Below, in pieces: positions 9,383 to 18,055 of a stretch of DNA of 64,000 nt. A program made the translations under genes and the position numbers. How positions within the stretch are numbered: position 1 is the first letter of the stretch; each line of letters begins with the position of its first letter. The notes below the pieces were generated by a model. The model was given only the letters and a program-made list of their open reading frames with translations. It was not told where the DNA came from and did no database searches. This DNA is from Hyphomicrobiales bacterium (GTDB lineage Bacteria; Pseudomonadota; Alphaproteobacteria; Rhizobiales; Beijerinckiaceae): positions 1 to 64,000 of the forward strand of contig JAIXSM010000005.1 of assembly GCA_027484655.1 (NCBI GenBank), read 5' to 3'.

Positions 9383-9871
9383 TCAGTGGGCGAGGTTCAC
9401 GCGCACGTTGGCGATGTCGCGGCCCACCAGATCGGCGGCCACATCGCCCTTGACCTGCGCGCGCAGCACTTTTTCGGCGGCGAGCACAGCGGCGTCAGCG
9501 GCGGCGGCGCGCACGTCGTTGGTCGCCTGCGCTTCGGCCATGGCGATCTTCGCCTCCGCCTGCTTGGTGCGGCGGGCGACGAACTCTTCCATGCGGGTCG
9601 CAGTCTCGCGGGCGAGGGCTTCCGCCTCGTCGCGGGCCTGGGCGACGATGGCGTCTGCCTCGGCCTGCGCCTGGGCGGCGCGCGCCTTGTAGGAGGCGAG
9701 GACGGCCTCAGCCTCTTCACGGAGGCGGCGGGCCTCCTCGAGTTCGTCGGAGATCATCTGGCCGCGCTTGTCCAGCGCCCCCACAATGATCTTGTGCACG
9801 CCCAGATAGGCCAGCAGCAGGACGAAGAGGGAGAAGCCGACGGCGACGAAGAAACCGGAGTCGAAATGCAT
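9383..9871 (-). CDS. atpF: F0F1 ATP synthase subunit b
   Basis: One of the two stalk (stator) subunits of the F0 sector. A single N-terminal membrane helix (GFFVAVGFSLFVLLLAYLGV) is followed by a long charged coiled coil rich in Ala, Glu and Arg. Length is 162 aa. It is the last gene of the atpI-atpB-atpE-atpG-atpF operon, 10 bp after the b' gene, and is followed by the shared terminator. The F1 operon (atpHAGDC) is elsewhere, as is usual in alphaproteobacteria. Confidence 0.93.
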   Translation of the reverse strand: MHFDSGFFVAVGFSLFVLLLAYLGVHKIIVGALDKRGQMISDELEEARRLREEAEAVLASYKARAAQAQAEADAIVAQARDEAEALARETATRMEEFVARRTKQAEAKIAMAEAQATNDVRAAAADAAVLAAEKVLRAQVKGDVAADLVGRDIANVRVNLAH

Positions 9872-9881
9872 GTCAGTCTCC

Positions 9882-10424
9882 TCAGCCCGCCTTCACGGCG
9901 TCTTCGACAAGCTTGCGATCCGCGTCGCGGCCGGTGAGCTGGCGCACGATCGCCGAAGCCGCGTCGGCGGCGATGGCGGATACGTTGCCCATGGCCTGCG
10001 CCTTGGTGGCGGCGATCTGGCTTTCGGCGGCGGCGAGCTTCGCGTTCAGGTCCGCCTCAAGCGCCTTGCGCTTCGCGTCCGTCTCGGCGGTCAGCTTGTC
10101 GCGCAGATCCTGCACGGACTTCTGGGCGCCGGCCTTGGCGTCCGCGAGGGACTTCTCGTAAGCGGCGCCGGCGTCGTCCGCAGCCTTGCGGGCGGCGTTG
10201 GCGGCCTCGAGGTCGCTGGCGATGCGCGCGCTACGGGCCTCAAGGATCTCGGAGACGCGCGGCAGCGCCACCTTCGAGAGCATGTAGTAGAGCAGGCCGA
10301 ACGTGATCGCGAGCCAGAAGAGCTGCGAGGAGAACGTTGCGGTGTCGAACGGGGGGAATACGCCGGCGGCTCCGGAGGCGTTCGGTTGCGCCGCAGTGGC
10401 GGCAAGCGCTTGGGTGATGAACAT
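9882..10424 (-). CDS. atpG: F0F1 ATP synthase subunit b'
   Basis: The second stator subunit, which forms a b/b' heterodimer as in photosynthetic and many other alphaproteobacteria. A 40-residue N-terminal extension (Ala/Pro-rich, ending [16 protein letters not shown]) precedes the membrane helix [20 protein letters not shown] and a long coiled coil. Length is 180 aa. The position between the c and b genes settles the assignment. The symbol atpG follows alphaproteobacterial usage for b' and should not be confused with the gamma subunit. Confidence 0.92.
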   Translation of the reverse strand: MFITQALAATAAQPNASGAAGVFPPFDTATFSSQLFWLAITFGLLYYMLSKVALPRVSEILEARSARIASDLEAANAARKAADDAGAAYEKSLADAKAGAQKSVQDLRDKLTAETDAKRKALEADLNAKLAAAESQIAATKAQAMGNVSAIAADAASAIVRQLTGRDADRKLVEDAVKAG

Positions 10425-10514
10425 CGTCTGGTCCCGGGTGGCTGCCCTGAATGGAAAGCGCCGCGCGCGGGGGCTGGATCAGAGGTCCGGCCCGGCCGCG
10501 CGCGGCGGAAGAAG

Positions 10515-10742
10515 TCAGACCACGAAAAGCAGCAGGATCGCGACGAGGAACGCGAAGATGCCGAGACCTTCCGCGAGCGCCGCGCCGATGAACGCGCGGC
10601 CGAACTGCGCGTCAGCCGCGGTCGGGTTGCGCAGGGCGCCGGAGAGGAAGTTGCCGAAGATGTTGCCCACGCCGAGAGCCGCGAGGCCCATGCCGATGGA
10701 AGCGATGCCGGCGCCGATGTACTTAGCTGCTACGGGATCCAT
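10515..10742 (-). CDS. atpE: F0F1 ATP synthase subunit c
   Basis: A 75-residue proteolipid of two membrane helices forming the proton-driven rotor ring. The Gly-rich first helix ([21 protein letters not shown]), polar loop RNPTA and second helix with the proton-carrying Glu in [16 protein letters not shown] are all present. It lies between the a and b' genes in the operon. Confidence 0.97.
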   Translation of the reverse strand: MDPVAAKYIGAGIASIGMGLAALGVGNIFGNFLSGALRNPTAADAQFGRAFIGAALAEGLGIFAFLVAILLLFVV

Positions 10743-10796
10743 TGTTCGAACTCCTGTTCGAGATTGAAGGGCGACCGTCTGTTGTTGAGATGTTTA

Positions 10797-11558
10797 TCAG
10801 TGGCCCGGGTGAATTGCGTCGTTCAGATAGACGCAAGTTAGAATGGCGAACACGTAGGCCTGCAGCAGCGCCACGAGCAGCTCGAGCGCGTAGATCGCGA
10901 CGACGCCCATGAGCGGCAGCGGGGCCAGCGCAGCATAGGCGCCAGCGCCCAGCAGCATGGTGACGAATCCGCCGAAAACCTTGAGGGTGATGTGCCCGGC
11001 GAGCATGTTCGCGAAAAGACGAACTGACAGGGAGACCGGACGGGACAGGAAGGAGATGATCTCGATCAGCGTCACGAAGACGGTGAGCGCGGGATGCAGG
11101 CCCGACGGCACGAACAGGTGCAGGAAGTGCATGCCGTTCTTGTAGAAGCCGTACACGAGAACCGTGGTGATGATCATCGCCGCAAAGGCGAACGTCACGA
11201 CGATCTGGCTGGTGACCGTGAAGGAGTAGGGGATCAGGCCCGCCAGGTTCGAGAACAGCACGAACAGGAACAGCGAGAACACGAACGGGAAGAAGCGCAT
11301 TCCCTCGTTGCCGGCCGAGCCGCGCACGGTGGAGGCGACGAACTCGTACATCATCTCGGCGGCGGCCTGCAGGCGGCCGGGGACCAGCGACTTCTCGCGG
11401 GTGCCGTACACCATCAGCCCGAGGGCGAGGAGGAGCACGATCACCATCCACAGCGAGGCGTTGGTGAAGGACAGGTCGAGATCACCGATCCTCATCGGGA
11501 TGATCGTCTTCACTTCGAACTGAGGTATCGGATCGATCGCCTTGCCGGGAGCAGCCAC
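10797..11558 (-). CDS. atpB: F0F1 ATP synthase subunit a
   Basis: The proton-channel subunit of F0, a polytopic membrane protein of 253 aa. The conserved Arg that faces the c-ring is in [12 protein letters not shown], and the hydrophobic pattern gives five to six helices. The start is GTG ([10 protein letters not shown]), with only a weak ribosome site; no better start is available. It follows atpI by about 33 bp and precedes atpE. Confidence 0.96.
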   Translation of the reverse strand: MAAPGKAIDPIPQFEVKTIIPMRIGDLDLSFTNASLWMVIVLLLALGLMVYGTREKSLVPGRLQAAAEMMYEFVASTVRGSAGNEGMRFFPFVFSLFLFVLFSNLAGLIPYSFTVTSQIVVTFAFAAMIITTVLVYGFYKNGMHFLHLFVPSGLHPALTVFVTLIEIISFLSRPVSLSVRLFANMLAGHITLKVFGGFVTMLLGAGAYAALAPLPLMGVVAIYALELLVALLQAYVFAILTCVYLNDAIHPGH

Positions 11559-11591
11559 GTCTTCACCCTTCGTCCGCGCGCAACGCGCGCA

Positions 11592-11942
11592 TCATTTCGA
11601 GCCATTCCTGGGCGCGCCGGTGGATCCGACGGCCAGCCGATATACGTTCCAGAAGCCGGTGGCCGTCCCAAGACCGATGAACACGATCAGGAACGCCGGC
11701 GACGTCGAGAATGCCTTGTCCAGCAGCCATCCAAGGAGGGCGCCGGCGATGATTCCCGCCGTGAATTCCGAAAGGACCCGCATCCCCAGAGACAGGGCGC
11801 GGCCCGTACTGCGCGCGGAGACGTCCACTTCGCCGCGTCTGGCGGGCGGCCTCAGGTCACGCTCCTCAAGGGCCTTTGCAAGCCGATCGAGACGCGCCTT
11901 CAGAGCCTCCTCGTCACCCTTGCCGTTTTCGGGACTGGTCAT
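11592..11942 (-). CDS. atpI: AtpI family protein, first gene of the F0 operon
   Basis: A small membrane protein (116 aa) thought to help assemble the c-ring or to handle Mg2+. A charged N-terminal third (ALKARLDRLAKALEERD) precedes two hydrophobic hairpin helices (EFTAGIIAGALLGWLLD and FLIVFIGLGTATGFW). The track ORF starts 63 codons earlier. I chose the ATG at 11942 because the upstream extension has no AtpI-like character and a promoter lies inside it at 12078. Confidence 0.85.
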   Translation of the reverse strand: MTSPENGKGDEEALKARLDRLAKALEERDLRPPARRGEVDVSARSTGRALSLGMRVLSEFTAGIIAGALLGWLLDKAFSTSPAFLIVFIGLGTATGFWNVYRLAVGSTGAPRNGSK

Positions 11943-12077
11943 GGCGATCACCTCGGCGCCCTGCGGCGCATGGATATGCCTCTGCCCATCACCCCGAAAG
12001 CAGGCCGGAAGACGACCCGGCGGGAGCCGGATCCAGCATCGAACGAAAACCGTTAGAACACCCCTGCGAGCGCGCGC

Positions 12078-12106
12078 ACCATATTGGCGAGGCGTAAGCG
12101 TGTCAA
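12078..12106 (-). promoter_or_regulatory. Sigma70-type promoter of the atp F0 operon
   Basis: The minus strand reads TTGACA, a 17-bp spacer, then TATGGT. It lies about 136 nt upstream of the chosen atpI start. The consensus -35, ideal spacing and position all agree. Confidence 0.75.
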
Positions 12107-12199
12107 GCGCCGCTCTTTTTGCCCAAGTCATTGAATAAAAGGGGAATTAGGCGCTTTCGCCGCGTCGCCTCGAAAGGTCGCAGGCGCCTCTCCACCGCT

Positions 12200-13009
12200 T
12201 CAGATCACCCAGTCGTCGGCGCGGGGCGCGGATTCCGGCGCGATGTCGGCTTTCACCCGGGCGCTCAGCTCCTGCAGCGCGAGGGAAAACCGCTTTCGCG
12301 GGCGCTCGATGTCCACCACGCGAATCGCCTTGGCCTCTCCCGGCTTGCCGGCGAGCGCCACGACCCGGTCAGCGAGGTAGACCGCCTCATCGATGTCGTG
12401 GGTGACGAAGATGATCGTCTTGCCCGTCTCCTGCCGGATGCGGATGAGCTCATCCTGCAAATTCTCGCGGGTGGCCACGTCCAGCGCCGAGAACGGCTCG
12501 TCCATCAGCAGGATAGAGGGGCGCACGGCGAGCGCGCGGGCGAGCGACACACGTTGGCGCTGGCCGCCCGAGAGCTGCCATGGCCAGCGGTCGGCGAGAT
12601 CGGCCAGACCCACGAGGCGCAGCGCGTCCATGGCTCGCCCGCGCCGCGCGGCCTTGTCGAGGCTTGTCTTCTCCAGCCCGAAGGCGACGTTGGAGATCAC
12701 GCGCCGCCACGGTAGCAGGCGGGAGTCCTGAAAGACGAGCGCCATCGGCCGGTCGGCGGCGGGGTCCGGGCGCACATGCACTTCGCCCGCAGTGGGCTTC
12801 GCGAGCCCCATCAGCACGCGCAGCAGCGTGGACTTGCCCACGCCCGACGCGCCCACGAGCGCGAGGAACTCGCCCGGCGCGAGCGCCAGGTTCAGGTCGC
12901 GCAGCACATCCGTGCGCTGGCCGTCCTGTTCAAAGGAGAGCGACAGGCCGACGATCTCGATGATCGGCGCGCGCCCATCGGGTTGCGGAGCGGCGGTCAC
13001 GGTCTCCAT
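12200..13009 (-). CDS. ABC transporter ATP-binding protein, SsuB/TauB-like
   Basis: The ATPase of a nitrate/sulfonate/taurine-type importer. Walker A GASGVGKST, Q-loop FQDSRLLPW, signature LSGGQRQRVSLARAL, Walker B ILLMDEPFSALD and the H-loop in VTHDIDEAVYL are all present. The start at 13009 (METVTAAPQ) overlaps the end of the permease gene by 13 bp, indicating translational coupling. The track ORF begins 58 codons earlier, inside the permease gene. The substrate cannot be read from the sequence. Confidence 0.92.
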   Translation of the reverse strand: METVTAAPQPDGRAPIIEIVGLSLSFEQDGQRTDVLRDLNLALAPGEFLALVGASGVGKSTLLRVLMGLAKPTAGEVHVRPDPAADRPMALVFQDSRLLPWRRVISNVAFGLEKTSLDKAARRGRAMDALRLVGLADLADRWPWQLSGGQRQRVSLARALAVRPSILLMDEPFSALDVATRENLQDELIRIRQETGKTIIFVTHDIDEAVYLADRVVALAGKPGEAKAIRVVDIERPRKRFSLALQELSARVKADIAPESAPRADDWVI

Positions 13010-13755
13010 TGCAGGAGCCTCCCCTGCGCGTACATGAAGATAGTGTCCATGATGCCGTACAGCGCGGCCATAGTGAGCATGTAGACGACCACGACGTCGG
13101 TCGCGAGCAGGCTGGAGGCCTGCATCATGCGGCTTCCCAGCCCGCTGACGCCGAAGATTTCCGCCGCCACCACCGCCATCCACGCCTGCCCCAACGCCGT
13201 GCGCAGGCCCACCAGAATGCCCGGCGTTGCCGCGGGCAGCATTACCTTGATGAGTCGCTCCGGCGCGCTTGTGAAGCCGAACGCGCTCGCCACCTCAACA
13301 AGATCCCGGTCCACGGCCCGGATCGCGCCGTGGGTGGCGAAATACACGATCCAGAACACGCCGATGGAGATGATGAACACCGCCGCGCCCTGATTGACGC
13401 CGAACCAGATGATGGCGAACGGCACCCACGCAAGGCCCGGAATCGGGCGCAGCACGCGGTTGTTCCATGACATCAGGCCTTCGGCGACCCGCGACATGCC
13501 GGTAAGCACGCCCAAGCCCACGCCCGCGGCGGAGCCCACGAAGAGGCCCATCGTGTAGTGCGACAGGCTCTGGTTCATGGAGCGAAGCCACATGCCGCTG
13601 TTGATCTCGCGCATGAGCGCGCCGGGCAGGTCGCTCGGCGGCGGCAGCAGCACACGCGGGAACAGCCCCAGACGCGGGGCAGCCTCCCAGATCAGCAGGA
13701 AAGCGACCAGACCCGCGAGCGGCAGCAGGGCGTGGAGGGGACTGCGTGCGCTCAT
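12997..13755 (-). CDS. ABC transporter permease, SsuC/TauC-like
   Basis: A 252-aa inner-membrane permease with the BPD_transp_1 fold. Hydrophobic helices start at LHALLPLAGLVAFLLIW, and the cytoplasmic coupling loop EVASAFGFTSAPERLIKVMLPAATPGI contains the EAA-like segment. It lies between the binding-protein gene (34 bp upstream) and the ATPase gene (overlapping). The three form one importer operon. Confidence 0.92.
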   Translation of the reverse strand: MSARSPLHALLPLAGLVAFLLIWEAAPRLGLFPRVLLPPPSDLPGALMREINSGMWLRSMNQSLSHYTMGLFVGSAAGVGLGVLTGMSRVAEGLMSWNNRVLRPIPGLAWVPFAIIWFGVNQGAAVFIISIGVFWIVYFATHGAIRAVDRDLVEVASAFGFTSAPERLIKVMLPAATPGILVGLRTALGQAWMAVVAAEIFGVSGLGSRMMQASSLLATDVVVVYMLTMAALYGIMDTIFMYAQGRLLQWRP

Positions 13756-13789
13756 GGGCGGCTCACGACTTCCGTCACTGGACGATTCG

Positions 13790-14815
13790 TCACTTCCCGA
13801 CAGCCTTCAGATAGAAGGAGTGGTCGAACAGCCCCTCCAGCGAGGCCGCCTTGTCCAGCGTGCCGATGGAGACCTGATACTTCTGCATGGCGTCCGTCGA
13901 TTCGACGATCACCCGTGGGTCGGCAACGAACTTCGAGGCCGGCGAGCCCAGCGCCTTGAGGATCGTCGCGGTGTCCACGAGGCCCTTGCCCAGCGCCGCC
14001 TCGATGTGGGGCGCGACGCGGGCGGGCTCCTTGTTGATAAGATCGACAGCCTTCACCATGGCGTCGGCGATGGCCTGGGCCGCCTGCGGATTGCGCTTCA
14101 GGAAAGCTTCCGAGACCGCAACAACCGTGCCCGGCTGGTTGGGGAACATCTCGCCGCCCAGCGCCACGATCCTGATGCGCGGATTGCGCCCCTGAACGAT
14201 GGCGACGGTCGGCTCGCGGATGGTGGCGCCGTCGACCGCCCCGGCGAGCAACGCCTGCTGGGTCGCGTCGATGCCCATGGGCAGGATCTCCACGTCAGCC
14301 TTGTCGGTCTTCGTCACCTCGAAGAGCCAGTGCAGCAGCGTCGTGTGCGGCACCGATCCCGGGGGCTGGGTGGCGATGCGCGCCGCCTTGCCGGTTTTCG
14401 CGCGGAACGCCTTGAACGCCTCGGCGGCCCGTACGCCGGGGGTAAAGTAGGGCGCCAGAGAGGCGCCCGCCGCGACGGTCATCTCCTCGACGGCGGTCGC
14501 CGTCAGCACTACGGCGTTGATGCCCTTCGAGCGGGCCACCGCCAGCGGCGCGACGCCGGCGACGTACACATCCAGCGTGCCGGAGGCGAGCGCGGAAATC
14601 ATGTTGGGGCCGGATTCGAACGTCGTCATCCGGAATTCGAGGCCGGCGGCTTTCCCCAAGCCTTCCTTGTCGGCGACGAACAGCGGCGCTGCGCCAAGAA
14701 TCGGAATGTAGCCGACGCGGACCGGCACAGCCTGCTGGGCGAAGGCGCGGGAGCCCGGGGCCATGAAAGCCGAGGCCAGAGCGGCGCCGAGGAAAGCGCG
14801 GCGGGAAGACAGCAT
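13790..14815 (-). CDS. ABC transporter substrate-binding protein, SsuA/NMT1-like, Tat signal
   Basis: A periplasmic binding protein of the nitrate/sulfonate/taurine class. A twin-arginine leader (SSRRAFLGAALASAF, then APGSRAFAQQ) precedes VRVGYIPILGAAPLFVADKEGLG, the typical first lobe. I place the start at ATG 14815, after AAAGGA, rather than the TTG seven codons upstream. It is the first gene of the three-gene importer operon and is divergent from the dehydrogenase gene. The ligand is unknown; the dehydrogenase next door suggests an organic acid or a compound degraded to one, but this is inference. Confidence 0.88.
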   Translation of the reverse strand: MLSSRRAFLGAALASAFMAPGSRAFAQQAVPVRVGYIPILGAAPLFVADKEGLGKAAGLEFRMTTFESGPNMISALASGTLDVYVAGVAPLAVARSKGINAVVLTATAVEEMTVAAGASLAPYFTPGVRAAEAFKAFRAKTGKAARIATQPPGSVPHTTLLHWLFEVTKTDKADVEILPMGIDATQQALLAGAVDGATIREPTVAIVQGRNPRIRIVALGGEMFPNQPGTVVAVSEAFLKRNPQAAQAIADAMVKAVDLINKEPARVAPHIEAALGKGLVDTATILKALGSPASKFVADPRVIVESTDAMQKYQVSIGTLDKAASLEGLFDHSFYLKAVGK

Positions 14816-14859
14816 GGGCGCGGATCCTTTGTTCAAGCTGGGAGTGTGATTATCCCGTC

Positions 14860-14914
14860 AATTCGCATTTGTAAATGTGTATTTTATTAATTCACATATG
14901 TATTTTGCATATAG
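14860..14914. promoter_or_regulatory. AT-rich divergent control region with two palindromes
   Basis: In a GC-rich genome this stretch is strikingly AT-rich. CATTTGTAAATG (14866-14877) and ACATATGT (14894-14901) are centred 26 bp apart, and the block ATGTGTATTTT / ATGTATTTT is repeated. It lies between the divergent importer operon and the dehydrogenase operon, so a shared regulator is likely. Confidence 0.5.
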
Positions 14915-14995
14915 CCCGCTGGACAGACGCCGGCGCCGCTTTTAGGCTTCGGCGCCAAGGTCGGGTGAACCGGCTGCTCCGGAGGAACGCGCCGC

Positions 14996-16171
14996 ATGGG
15001 TCGGCTTGATCGCTGCTACAACATCGCCGACCTGCGGGACGTCGCCCGCCGTCGCCTGCCCAAAGGTGTGTTTGAGTATCTCGACAAGGGGACCGAGGAT
15101 CAGATCTCGCTGTCGGGCAACCGTCGTCGGCTGGACGAGACGAAGCTGCTCAACCGCGTGCTGGTGGACGTGTCCGACGTGCGCCTCGACGCCAATATTC
15201 TCGGACAATCAGCCGCCATGCCGCTGGTGATCGCGCCAACGGGCATCGCGGGGCTGACATGGCACGAGGGTGAGTTTGAACTCGCCAAGGCCGCTGCGGC
15301 GGCGGGCGTCCCGTTCACGCTCGCCACCGGCTCCAACACGCCCATGGAGAAGGTGGCGCAGGAATCCGGCGCCCGGGCCTGGTTCCAGCTCTACATGTGG
15401 CGCGAAAAAGAACTCTCCTATGATCTTGTGCGCCGCGCCGCGGGCGCCGGCTTCGAGGCGCTGGTGTGGACGGTCGACATCGGCCACGGCGCCAACCGGG
15501 AGCACAATCTGCGCAATGGCTTTGCGACGCCCTACCGGTTCAACGCCCGCAGCGCCGTGGACATGCTTACGCATCCCGAATGGCTGCTCACTGTGATGGG
15601 CCGCTACATGCTTGGGGGCGGAATGCCCGAGCATGTCAACTATCCCGAACAGTTCCGCACCAGCATCACGCAGGGCGGTGAGAAGAAAGGCGCGCCGAAA
15701 ACGAAAGCGATGCGCGCCGACAAGGTGTCGTGGGAGGATGTGGATCGCCTGCGCGACATCTGGCCCGGCAAGCTCATCATCAAGGGCATCATGCGCGTCG
15801 ATGACGCCCAGCGCGCTGTGGAGCACGGCGCCGACGCCATCGTTGTGTCCAACCATGGCGGGCGCAACATGGACAGCGCGCCGGCCACCATTGCGGTGTT
15901 GCCGGGCATCGTTGCGGCGGTGGGCGACCGCACCGAGGTGATCGTGGATTCCGGCGTGCGCCGCGGCAGCGACATTGTGAAGTGCCTCGCGCTGGGCGCG
16001 AAAGCGGTGCTCACAGGGCGCGCGACGCTGTACGGAACCGCCGCCGGTGGCCAGGCCGGCGCGGAGAAGGCGTTGTCAATTCTCAAGAACGAGATGCGAC
16101 GCACCATGGCTTACGTGGGCGTTCAACGTCCGCGCGATATCAACAACGACATCATCTGGCGCGGCGACTGA
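14996..16171 (+). CDS. FMN-dependent alpha-hydroxy acid dehydrogenase (LldD/mandelate dehydrogenase family)
   Basis: Oxidises an L-2-hydroxy acid to the 2-oxo acid using FMN. This is a TIM-barrel protein of 391 aa with the N-terminal block YNIADLRDVARRRLPKGVFEYLDKG, the catalytic His in VSNHGGRNMD and the phosphate-binding end VDSGVRRGSD. GGAGGAACGC lies before the ATG. The exact substrate (lactate, mandelate, glycolate or another) cannot be fixed from sequence alone. It is followed by a second solute-binding protein gene 32 bp downstream, so uptake and oxidation are probably linked. Confidence 0.9.
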   Translation: MGRLDRCYNIADLRDVARRRLPKGVFEYLDKGTEDQISLSGNRRRLDETKLLNRVLVDVSDVRLDANILGQSAAMPLVIAPTGIAGLTWHEGEFELAKAAAAAGVPFTLATGSNTPMEKVAQESGARAWFQLYMWREKELSYDLVRRAAGAGFEALVWTVDIGHGANREHNLRNGFATPYRFNARSAVDMLTHPEWLLTVMGRYMLGGGMPEHVNYPEQFRTSITQGGEKKGAPKTKAMRADKVSWEDVDRLRDIWPGKLIIKGIMRVDDAQRAVEHGADAIVVSNHGGRNMDSAPATIAVLPGIVAAVGDRTEVIVDSGVRRGSDIVKCLALGAKAVLTGRATLYGTAAGGQAGAEKALSILKNEMRRTMAYVGVQRPRDINNDIIWRGD

Positions 16172-16203
16172 AGACCGCGCACGGATCAAGAAGGGAGAGA
16201 AAC

Positions 16204-17193
16204 ATGAAACTACGCACACTCGCTGCGGCTGCGCTTTTCGCCGCCGCCGGCGCAGGCGGGCCGGCCGCCGCCCAACAGACCATTGAGGTGGTGCTCTTCG
16301 CCGGCACCAGCGCCATGCCGGTCTACGTCGCGCAGGACAAGGGCTTCTTTGCCCGCGAGGGCCTGAAGGTGAATGTCACGCCGACGCCGAACTCCGGCTT
16401 CCAGATGACGAACCTCATCTCCGGCAAGTTTCACATCGCCGGCACCGCCATCGACAACCTGATTGCCTACATGGAAGGGCAGGGCACCGCGAAGGTGGAT
16501 CGCGAGCCCGATCTCATCACCATCATGGGCCTGTCCTCCACCGAGCTGAGCCTCGTCGCGCAGCCCGACATCAAGAGCATCTCGGAACTGCGCGGCAGGG
16601 ACTTCGCGCTGGACTCCCCGTCAACCGGCTACGCGTTCGTGCTGCGGCATATGCTGGAGAAGAACGGGCTGGGCCCCAACGACTACAAGTTCGTGCCCTT
16701 CGGCGGCACGCGCGAACGCCTCGTCGCCCTGCGCGAGAAGAAGGCCGCGGCTGCCATGATCAGCGAGCCCTTCACCACGCAGGCGCGTCAGGAAGGTTTC
16801 GCCATTCTCGGCGAGGGCGTCGCGACGGTGGGCCCCTACCAGGCCAACGTGCAGATCGCGAACCGTCCGTGGGCGAAGCAGAACGAAGAAGCGGTGGTGA
16901 AGTACATCCGCGCGCTGCTGTCGGCCATCGACTGGATCTACGATCCGGCGAACAAGGCCGAGTCTGTGAAGATCCTCGCCGCCAACGCGAAGATTCCGGA
17001 ATCGGCTGCGGCGCCGAGCGTCGATGGGTTGACCGTCGGCCAGGCTGCCGTGGACCGCAAGGGCCAGCTCAACATGGAGGGGCTGCGCAACGTCATCGCG
17101 CTGCGTGAGAAGTACGGCCAGCCGCAGAAGAAGATGGGCGCGCCGGAAAAGTACTACGATCCCACGTGGTACAACCGCGCGATCGCCCGCTGA
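16204..17193 (+). CDS. ABC transporter substrate-binding protein, NMT1/SsuA-like
   Basis: A secreted periplasmic binding protein of 329 aa. Signal peptide MKLRTLAAAALFAAAGAGGPAAAQ is followed by the first lobe TIEVVLFAGTSAMPVYVAQDKGFFAREGL, typical of NMT1-like proteins. AAGGGAGAG lies before the ATG at 16204; the longer track ORF is an upstream artefact. No permease or ATPase accompanies it on this strand, so it may feed the divergent importer or one encoded elsewhere. Confidence 0.88.
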   Translation: MKLRTLAAAALFAAAGAGGPAAAQQTIEVVLFAGTSAMPVYVAQDKGFFAREGLKVNVTPTPNSGFQMTNLISGKFHIAGTAIDNLIAYMEGQGTAKVDREPDLITIMGLSSTELSLVAQPDIKSISELRGRDFALDSPSTGYAFVLRHMLEKNGLGPNDYKFVPFGGTRERLVALREKKAAAAMISEPFTTQARQEGFAILGEGVATVGPYQANVQIANRPWAKQNEEAVVKYIRALLSAIDWIYDPANKAESVKILAANAKIPESAAAPSVDGLTVGQAAVDRKGQLNMEGLRNVIALREKYGQPQKKMGAPEKYYDPTWYNRAIAR

Positions 17194-17205
17194 TCGAACG
17201 CAATG

Positions 17206-17231
17206 CTTCTCCCCGCGCCCGCGGGGAGAAG
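17206..17231. terminator. Hairpin between convergent binding-protein gene and panB
   Basis: A perfect 11-bp stem, CTTCTCCCCGC/GCGGGGAGAAG, has a 4-nt loop but no clear T tract. It probably ends both convergent transcripts. Confidence 0.55.
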
Positions 17232-17239
17232 TCCCTGCC

Positions 17240-18055
17240 TCAGTAGCAATTCTCCGGCGCGGGGAACGTCCCGCCCTTCACGGCCTGCACATAGGCCGTG
17301 ACTGCCGCCTCGATGCTGGCGGCGCCTTGCATGAAATCCTTCGTGAAGCGCGGCTTCTTGCCGGGATACACGCCCAGCATGTCATGCAGCACGAGCACCT
17401 GTCCGTCGCAGTCGGGGCCGGCGCCGATGCCGATGGTGGCCATTGTGGCGAGACTTTTCGTGATCTGCGCGCCCAGCGTCGCAGGGATCATCTCGATCAC
17501 CATGAACGCAGCGCCCGCATCCTCCAGCGCTTTCGCATCGGCGCGCAAGCGCGCTGCGGAATCCTCCGTCGCGCCCTGCACGCGATAGCCGCCGAGCTGG
17601 TTCACAGCCTGCGGCGTCAGGCCCGTATGGGCGCACACGGGCACGCCGCGCTCCACAAGGAAGCGCACGGTCTCCGCCATGTAGGCGCCGCCCTCCAGCT
17701 TCACCATGTGCGCGCCGGCCGCCATGAGGCGAGCGGCGTTGCGCATGGCCTGCGCGGGGCTCTCCTGATAGGAGCCGAAGGGCATATCGGCGATGATGAA
17801 CGAGCGGGAGGCTCCGCGCGCCACGCAGCCGGTGTGATACTCCATGTGCTCCATGGTGACGGGCAGGGTCGAGCCATGCCCCTGCAACACGTTGCCCAGC
17901 GAGTCGCCCACCAGCAGCACTTCCACGCCCGCTCGATCAAGCAGCGCCGCGAAGCTTGAATCGTAGCAGGTGAGCATGGCGATCTTGTCGCCGGCCGCGC
18001 GCATTTTCGCGAAGTCGCCGAGCTTCAGGGGCTTGCGATCCGCCAGATAGGCCAT
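17240..18055 (-). CDS. panB: 3-methyl-2-oxobutanoate hydroxymethyltransferase
   Basis: Makes ketopantoate from 2-oxoisovalerate and methylene-THF, the first committed step of pantothenate synthesis. It is a TIM-barrel protein of 271 aa with [35 protein letters not shown] and [12 protein letters not shown], all signature blocks. The ATG follows immediately on the TGA of panC, so the two genes are translationally linked. Confidence 0.97.
   Translation of the reverse strand: MAYLADRKPLKLGDFAKMRAAGDKIAMLTCYDSSFAALLDRAGVEVLLVGDSLGNVLQGHGSTLPVTMEHMEYHTGCVARGASRSFIIADMPFGSYQESPAQAMRNAARLMAAGAHMVKLEGGAYMAETVRFLVERGVPVCAHTGLTPQAVNQLGGYRVQGATEDSAARLRADAKALEDAGAAFMVIEMIPATLGAQITKSLATMATIGIGAGPDCDGQVLVLHDMLGVYPGKKPRFTKDFMQGAASIEAAVTAYVQAVKGGTFPAPENCY

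Noticed and set aside
11943-12131. Longer atpI reading from 12131
   Set aside because: The extension contains the operon promoter and lacks AtpI-like sequence; ATG 11942 fits the family.
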